From assembly GCA_023078685.1 (NCBI GenBank), contig JALGAS010000005.1, positions 186,001-250,000 on the forward strand: a DNA stretch of 64,000 bases, read 5' to 3'. Source of the stretch: Neopestalotiopsis rosae (lineage: Eukaryota; Ascomycota; Sordariomycetes; Amphisphaeriales; Sporocadaceae). Within the stretch, counting starts at the first letter, position 1; every line of letters begins with the position of its first letter. Below are positions 57,409-64,000 of this stretch, in pieces. Made by a program: the position numbers and the translations under genes. The notes beneath the pieces are model-generated. The model was given only the letters and a program-made list of their open reading frames with translations. It did no database searches and was not told the DNA's origin.

Positions 57409-58894
57409 GATGCTTGCTTGCTACGGTAGCGGTGAAGTTCAACTTGTTTCTGGTGGCTCTCTTGGTTTCGCTTTACAGTGTATGCCCGCTGTACTTGACG
57501 GTTGGGATGTGTGTATTTATCTGGTCTTTCTCCAGCTTTCGCAAATTGCTACAGCAACTTTATTACAAAGAATAGGAGGAGGATCGTGGGATGAGCCAAA
57601 GGCCTGGTTCATGGGAATGAATGAACCTTTAATTTAGCAGAGTTCCAGAAAGGCGGGGAACGTTGAGCTTTGTGTCGGCTGTCTGTTTGGTCTCCCTTGG
57701 GCTTGGGAACAGAGCACTGGCTACATTTCGAACCTTGTTTATTGTTCAGTTTGCCCATCTTAAACAAGGGCCCCCGCGACAAGTACGTAGACGAGGTAGT
57801 CTAGAACTACATTGACGACTAAAACCTGAACTATCTACGTACCTTGCCTACATTACCCACGTACATCTACATTACAGTACCGGTTGGTCCCTAATGGCAA
57901 CAATGTCGCACCAGCAGGAGCTGAGGCTGTTTGTTGGCCTATGAAGATGGACAAGCATGCAATTCAGGTTCCCGCGGTGCGCTGGCTGGCGCTCGCCTAA
58001 AAAAGAAAGACTCTGTGGGTGCTGACCCCTCATCAGGTGTTGTTATTACCCATAGCCAGTAAACAACATTTGAACGGCGATGCATCTAGACTTGCGCTAC
58101 CCAAATGTAGATCTCTTCAAGCACCTGCCATGAGAATTGCGAAGAACCTACGGTCAGGTTCAGATTACAGGGCTCGTTCTCCTGGCGTGGCGCTGGATAA
58201 CGCGCAGACTGCTTTGTGAATACCTACATGCCGTTTATCAAGATGTACGGAGTATGTACATGAGGTAACGCGAGAATACCAATCGTACAGATCCACTCCC
58301 GAACCCCTATTTTCTTTGGTGTTTTCCCAATCGCGTTGCTAATGGCTGATGGAAGGACCCATAATCAGCCAACAGTGCCGTGCATGTGGTCAGGAGAATG
58401 TGAGCTGAAAGACCCGACTCCGAGGCCCCGATCGCCAACAAAAAAAGATTGAACCCAGGGTCCGGGTGGGACAAGAAACAGCACGTCGATTTGATCTCAA
58501 GGTACTGTACCCCTCCGAATGGGACCCTCCCCGCACCAGCTTCAGCTGTCAGCCTTTTAGTTGGTGGATCACGAATCTTGAGGTGTCTTAGTCAGGCGCT
58601 CGCATGGGGTTGTCAGCTCTTGGTAGCATCTGAGCTATCGGGTTTTCGTCATAATGCGCGAGCAAAAAAACCATAGATTGCGGACTCGAGCAATTGCTTT
58701 TTGCGCACCTCAGAGATTGTGTTTGTTGCCTCGATCGATCGTAAAATAGTACGTGCCGCCCGACATATTTGTTCTGAGTAGCCGCCATGTTCGCGATGCG
58801 TCTGACGAGTACAACCCGGGGACACACTGTTGTATTGCCGTGAATAAACGCACATTGTCCAGAATATACCCACCGAAACAACCACATTGCTACC
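57409..58894. other. Divergent intergenic region
   Basis: About 1.5 kb between divergent genes, with short motif-less frames. Contains repeated TACGTA/CCTAC-like words around 57780-57880; no gene recognised. Confidence 0.5.
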
Positions 58895-59343
58895 ATGTCC
58901 AGTTTGAGTACAGCAACCTGGCGCTACTTGGGTCTTGGCGTCGCAGCCTCGTATGCGGGCTTGGGGGTCTTTCAAGCGATTCAGCCCGTCAAGGCAGCGC
59001 TGGGCTTCTACGACATCCCCAAGCATGTCATTAGTCCACAGGTCGATGCCCGTCAGCAGGTCGGATGGCTTATGACCCTCATCGCCGCCCGAGACATCAG
59101 TACGGCCGTCATCCTGTTCACCTTTGCCTACAATGGCAAAACCCGCGAGATGGGAACTGTTATTCTCGGCAGCATGATTGTTTGTGCCGCCGACTCTGTT
59201 ACAGCGTGGACTCGGAGAGGACCTGCTACGTAGGTGTGCTTGCCCGCCGCAAGCGGCATTCGACTAATGATCATTATAGTGGCATCGGTCTCTTGGTAGG
59301 CGCAAGTATTTGGGGTGTGATAGGGTACGGCCTTGCCTTTTAG
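58895..59343 (+). CDS. Small multi-pass membrane protein (DUF4267-like)
   Basis: Two exons, 58895-59229 and 59280-59343 (50-nt intron), giving 132 residues. Four hydrophobic segments are visible: YLGLGVAASYAGLGVFQAIQ, GWLMTLIAARDISTAVILFT, MGTVILGSMIVCAADSVTAW and, in the second exon, GIGLLVGASIWGVIGYGLAF. The GWLMTLIAARDIS segment with its conserved Arg-Asp is typical of DUF4267 membrane proteins, common in fungi and without known function. The exon join is in frame (ATG-IGLL read across the splice). No signal peptide other than the first helix. Confidence 0.8.
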
Positions 59344-60728
59344 TTGAGTGCAGTCGGCAGCCAGATCGGGCACCGGCCCCCCAAGCAGGCTGCTATCCTG
59401 GCATTCTACCGCGTGTCCAATTGCTGTTTGAAGATTGAGATCTCCATTGCGCTCGTCACGCGATTGTCTTGTCTTTATCGAAGTACAGCAGCCACATAAC
59501 GCTCCGAGCGTTACGGCCAAGGGCAAAACGAGGCTGCGAGCGTCTGCTGCATCGCGGACATGGACCGCGTCGTTCGATTCGAAAAAGCTTCTTGCCAGGT
59601 CAAGTGTTGTCGTGATTTAGTTGCCTCGGAGCTTTTTCGATTTCTTCGATTATAGGGAACCAGCATGGAAAAACGCTGTGAAATTAAGGGCGGATAATAC
59701 AATATTCACGTATGATTTATGCCATTCGGCACTCGATGAACTGACGTATTGCAATAAGGCCAAGAACCATGGCTAGCTGGCCGACTATAATGTTCTCGGT
59801 CTTTGCTGTGAAGACAACGGCCTCGCAAATGTGGCGATGTCAGCCAAGTATGGTGCCGAGCCTCTAAAAATTGGCACTGCCCCATTAGCGCTGCCGGTTT
59901 ACCGTCTGGGAGTCATTCACACATGTGCAAACTTCATTCAATTTTACTTTTTTACATATTTTCATGGGGAAGAAAAAGGTCTCTGTGATGTACAAGATCA
60001 TCGTGTTCAGCGTTGATTCATATTTCCATAACGAGGAGTCTGAAATGCAGCGATTATCAATACCATGTTCATGTAGCAGTGGGACGAAACAAACACCGAA
60101 ACTCGTGAAAGAATCAAAATCCAGAATCATAGCAGTTTCCGCTCTTCCCGATCCATATCTCTGTGGTCACAATGTGACATCAGTCATCAATTCCAGCCTG
60201 ATCCAAGCCAATACTCATGTGACCCAGTGGGCATTTGTTTTGTAGAAAAGTTGCTCTTCTCCGGCATTAGATTGCCACCTGCAGTCACACAATGCAGCTA
60301 CGTAACCTAAACCCACGCCCTCATCACAAATGGCGGCATCTATCGTGGGGAACCAAGCCTTCCAAGAACCTAAGTCCTAGGTCGGACACTCCCTAGTACG
60401 CCCTATGGCACGATATAGTCGTCTTGGCTCTGTGCATACCAAGACTCCTATGCAGCCTACCTGCGGCAAGGAATCAAACAACGTCAACAAATCCCTGCCT
60501 CGTGGTGCATGTCAATGACGATCATGGCAAGGCTGTCCGGCTATCTAGACCGTGCCAAGATAATATCTCTGAGTTTTTGGATGAGGTGAAAGAGACTCGA
60601 GGACTGGGTCTTGAGTATATAAGTTGTCGTGTATTCCAACTGTTCTATTTAAATAAATACGTCCTTCATCATTGTCATATCTGCAACGTGCTACCTCAAT
60701 CTCCGAAGCAGTCGTTGATGGAATCACA
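59344..60728. other. Intergenic region / ENA promoter
   Basis: About 1.4 kb upstream of the ATPase gene. Apart from the TATA-like element at 60616 nothing is recognised; a 106-codon frame at 59925-60245 has no motif. Confidence 0.5.
60616..60623 (+). promoter_or_regulatory. TATA box of the P-type ATPase gene
   Basis: TATATAAG, 113 nt before the ATG at 60729, followed by an A/T-rich stretch. Position and sequence fit a core promoter of a strongly inducible gene. Confidence 0.5.
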
Positions 60729-63700
60729 ATGGCAAAACCAAACGCCCTCGCAGATCATGTCTCTGGGCAGTCCAACAAGCCCATCTCCAAGCCTGCGCAC
60801 GCATTGACCTATGAACAAGTCATCAGCGAGCTGAAAGTTGACGGCGACGATGGACTCACTGAGAGCGAGGCCAAACAGAGACTCGAAGAGTTCGGCAACA
60901 ATGAGCTCGACAATGGACCCGGCGTTAACCCTACCAAGATCATCCTTAAGCAGATCGCCAATGCCATGATGCTAGTCCTTTTGATGGCCATGGCAGTATC
61001 CTTTGGCATCCGCTCATGGATCGAAGGTGGTGTGGTTGCTGCTATTATTGTCCTCAATATCGTCATCGGGTGAGTTCAATGCCAAAAGCCCATGGCTAAC
61101 CCATTCGGACTTGGAACTAATATTTTGTGAAACAGGTTCAAGCAGGAATACAGCGCCGAAAAGACAATGGACTCACTCCGTTCTCTCTCGTCACCGACAT
61201 CACACGTCGTCAGGGGCGGCCAAAATATCACTGTTGCCACGGTTCAAGTCGTACCTGGGGATGTGGTAGAGCTCAAGACTGGCGACACGATCCCAGCCGA
61301 TATCCGCTTGACCGAAGTGATGAACTTTGAAACAGATGAAGCGCTCCTGACTGGAGAGTCTCTACCAGTGCAAAAGATCGCCAACGAGACATACGACCCC
61401 GACCTCGGTCCTGGCGACCGTCTCAACGTTGCCTACTCGTCGAGTACCGTGACCAAGGGCAGGGCGAAAGGTATAGTTTTTGCCACGGGAATGTTTACCG
61501 AGATTGGCACAATCGCAGCGGCACTGCGCAGCAAGAATAGTAGAGTCAGGGAGCCCAAGAGAACGCCCGAGGGCAGAGTCAGGCCGCATCGTCAGGCTCA
61601 GGCATGGGCACTGACCGGCAAAGACCTCGTAGGAAACTTCCTCGGAGTCAATGTTGGAACGCCGCTTCAGCGTGTCTTGTCACGCCTCGCTTGCGGACTG
61701 TTCATAGTGGCAGTCATCTTTGCTATTATTGTGCTCGCGGCCAATAATTTCTCCAATCAGCAAGAGGTTATCATCTATGCTGTTGCGACAGGCCTGTCCA
61801 TGTTGCCAGCCTCGCTCATCGTGGTACTCACCATTACCATGGCAGCTGGTACCAAGCGAATGGTCGAACGCCATGTGATTGTGCGAAAGCTGAACGCGCT
61901 GGAGGCGCTCGGTGCCGTCACTGACATTTGCTCCGACAAGACCGGAACCTTGACGCAAGGAAAGATGGTTGCTAAAAAGGCCTGGATTCCCGGTAGAGGC
62001 ACATACTCTGTCGGCGAATCAAGCGAACCGGTCAACCCAACCGTTGGCGCTCTATACCACACTAGAGGTGGCCCAGACGAAGACTCATCTTCGGAAGAGG
62101 ACGTTGCGCCTGACCAGGACGATCGAAAGTCTGGCGAGGAGCTTATCAAGGATAATATGCCACTCGAGGAGTTTCTCAAGATTGCTTCGCTGGCCAACTT
62201 GGCATCTGTTTACAAATCCCACGACGGCGATGGCTGGACAGCTCGTGGCGACCCGACCGAGGTTGCCATCCAGGTCTTTGCTTCGCGTTTCGGTTGGAAC
62301 CGTCGCAACATTGCCGAGGGCGAAGATGCCAAATGGAAACTCATCACTGAATACCCATTTTCCAGCGACGTGAAGAAAATGTCCGTCGTATTCCAGAAAA
62401 AGGGCGAAGAGGGCAACTTTGTCTTCACCAAGGGCGCCGTCGAGCGTGTTCTCGAAGCCTGTGTTCATATTGACACGGAAGGCCGCGGCCAAACGATTGA
62501 GCTGACTGAGGAAATCAAGGAGGAAATTCTGTCCAACATGGAGTCTCTGGCATCCCTGGGTCTTCGGGTTCTTGCGCTAGCTTCCAAGACCTATGACGGG
62601 CCTACCGGCACGAGCGATGAGGACCGCGAGCAGGTCGAGACAGCGCTCACATTCCGAGGTCTCATTGGCCTCTTTGATCCCCCTCGACCCGAGTCAAAGG
62701 GTGCCGTACAGGCATGTCATAAAGCCGGCATCAACGTGCACATGCTTACAGGAGATCATCCCGGTACTGCGCTGGCTATTGCGAAGCAGATTGGCATTGT
62801 CCCGGATCGCCTCGACCAGGTCAGTAAGGAGACGGAGAGCGCCATGGTGACAACTGCCGCGCACTTTGATCGTTTGACCGACGAGGAGATCGACAAACTG
62901 CCCGTTTTACCTCTCGTTATTGCTCGGTGTGCACCTCAGACCAAAGTCCGGATGATTCAAGCTCTGCACCGACGCAAGGCCTTCGCCGCCATGACTGGCG
63001 ATGGTGTCAATGATTCGCCTTCGCTCAAGCACGCTGACGTGGGCATCGCCAGTAAGTATTTCTCGTATTGTTTCTGATTCATTCCGGTTTAGTTGGAGGG
63101 GGTATGGCAACTTCAAACGGAACCCTCAAGGGAGCTACTATAGACTCATTGCTCTACCAAAATGAAGACAGTCACTGACGCAATACTATAGTGGGACAAG
63201 CTGGATCGGATGTCGCCAAAGACGCATCAGACATTGTGCTGACGGATGACAACTTTGCTTCTATCCTGAACGCTGTCGAAGAGGGCCGTCGCATTTTTGA
63301 CAATATTCAAAAATTTGTGCTGCACTTGCTCAGTCAAAACATTGCGCAGGCTTGTACACTACTGATCGGTCTCGCGTTCAAGGATTCGAACCATCTTTCT
63401 GTGTTTCCCCTTTCACCCGTAAGTAAAATGTCGATCTTACCCCTGACTTTGGACACCAATAGCACCTTCAATAGACGTTTTTGCTGATACGCTGCTTTAG
63501 GTGGAAATCATGTGGATCATTATGGTAACGTCCGGTTTCCCGGATATGGGTCTCGGTCTCGAGGCGGCGGCGCCAGACAGTCTGACAAGGCCGCCACAGA
63601 ACCTCAAGCGCGGCATCTTCACCACGGAGCTGCTGGTGGACATGGCAGCCTATGGCCTGTGGATGGCGGCACTCTGCCTGTCATCCTTTTCCCTTGTGAC

Positions 63701-64000
63701 CTACTACTGGGGCGATGGGATCGAGGGGACCGACTGCAACTCGACCTACTCGGCGCAGTGCGACACAGTGTTCAGGGCGCGGGCCACGTGCTTTGTCTCC
63801 ATGACATGGTTCTCCCTCTTTCTGGCGTGGGAGCTCATCAACTTTCGGCGCTCCTTTTTCCGCATGCAGCCCCAGAGCTCGCGGTACCTGACGCAGTGGA
63901 TGCACGACGTCTGGCACAACAAGTTCCTCTTCTGGTCTGTCATGTTTGGCTTCGCCTCTGTTTTTGTCATTCTCTACGTGCCCGTGATCAACCACGACGT
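60729..64000 (+). CDS. ENA-type (P-IID) cation-exporting P-type ATPase, 3' end outside window
   Basis: Exons 60729-61069, 61136-63051, 63192-63418 and 63501 onward, still open at the window edge; at least 994 residues. Seen in order: N-terminal cation-ATPase domain (HALTYEQVISELKVDGDDGL), membrane pair M1-M2, actuator motif TDEALLTGES, phosphorylation site DICSDKTGTLTQGK with Asp381, nucleotide-domain KGAVERVLEAC, hinge MLTGDHPGTALAIA and MTGDGVNDSPSLKHADVGIA/MGQ (joined across the second intron), then M5-M10 starting SQNIAQACTLLIGLAFKD. The AFKDSNHLSVFPLSPVEIMW segment and the CNSTYSAQCDTVFRAR loop match fungal ENA pumps, which expel Na+, Li+ or K+ across the plasma membrane for salt and alkaline tolerance. 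The paralogue number cannot be set. ATG 60729 is the first in the frame. Confidence 0.93.

Overview
The window looks like nuclear DNA of a filamentous ascomycete (Pezizomycotina; Hypocreales/Sordariomycetes is my guess, not proven). Evidence: many short GT-AG introns (38 to 277 nt, mostly 45-95) with CTRAY-like branch points, gene spacing of 1-3 kb, a fungal alpha-aminoadipate lysine gene (LYS12), a hybrid histidine kinase, ENA-type P-ATPase, sugar-porter MFS and peroxygenase-like haem-thiolate enzyme. There are no operons, CRISPR arrays, rRNA genes or intact transposons that I can see.

Layout. 0.9-28.9 kb is an accessory-type stretch: small cupin protein (912-1600), membrane-anchored alpha/beta hydrolase (1748-3301), secreted haem-thiolate peroxidase (4270-5845), coding-like debris (about 6.06-6.76 kb), MFS sugar transporter (6885-8883), class I glutamine-amidotransferase-like enzyme (10155-11040), APC amino-acid/choline permease (11929-13602), large cytosolic hybrid histidine kinase (13959-17714), an unrecognised nuclear-type protein whose frame is cut by a TAG (20052-22254), secreted beta-lactamase-fold protein with altered catalytic motifs (22795-24482), arylsulfatase with a frameshift (25028-27109) and a second alpha/beta hydrolase (28017-28919).

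29-46 kb is more conserved and housekeeping-like: homoisocitrate dehydrogenase LYS12 (29078-30240), a disordered K/E/P-rich protein (32392-34588), mitochondrial ribosomal protein uS8m (35160-35660), a conserved fungal protein with a proline-rich tail (36641-38129), a 4.2-kb gene-free stretch, a single-pass membrane protein with a long disordered tail (42331-43776), and an unrecognised 389-residue protein (44761-45930).

46-64 kb is mixed: SRPBCC-fold protein (46054-46624), fungal transcription-factor-like protein with a CAG/polyQ tract (47147-48150), secreted FAD oxidase (49383-51227), vacuolar-type amino-acid transporter (51532-53256), nucleoside 2-deoxyribosyltransferase-like protein (54554-55144), NIF3-like protein (55294-56199), small RPEL-repeat protein (56859-57408), DUF4267-like membrane protein (58895-59343), and an ENA-type cation ATPase that runs off the right edge (60729 to beyond 64000).

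I see no convincing biosynthetic gene cluster: no PKS, NRPS, terpene synthase or DMATS core gene is present, and neighbouring genes do not share an obvious pathway. The most noteworthy signals are gene-integrity and active-site anomalies: the in-frame TAG at 20871-20873, the 1-nt frameshift in the arylsulfatase, the degenerate beta-lactamase motif, and the peroxygenase-like protein without the usual acid-base pair. Splice sites are predicted by eye from frame continuity; all lengths follow from those joins.
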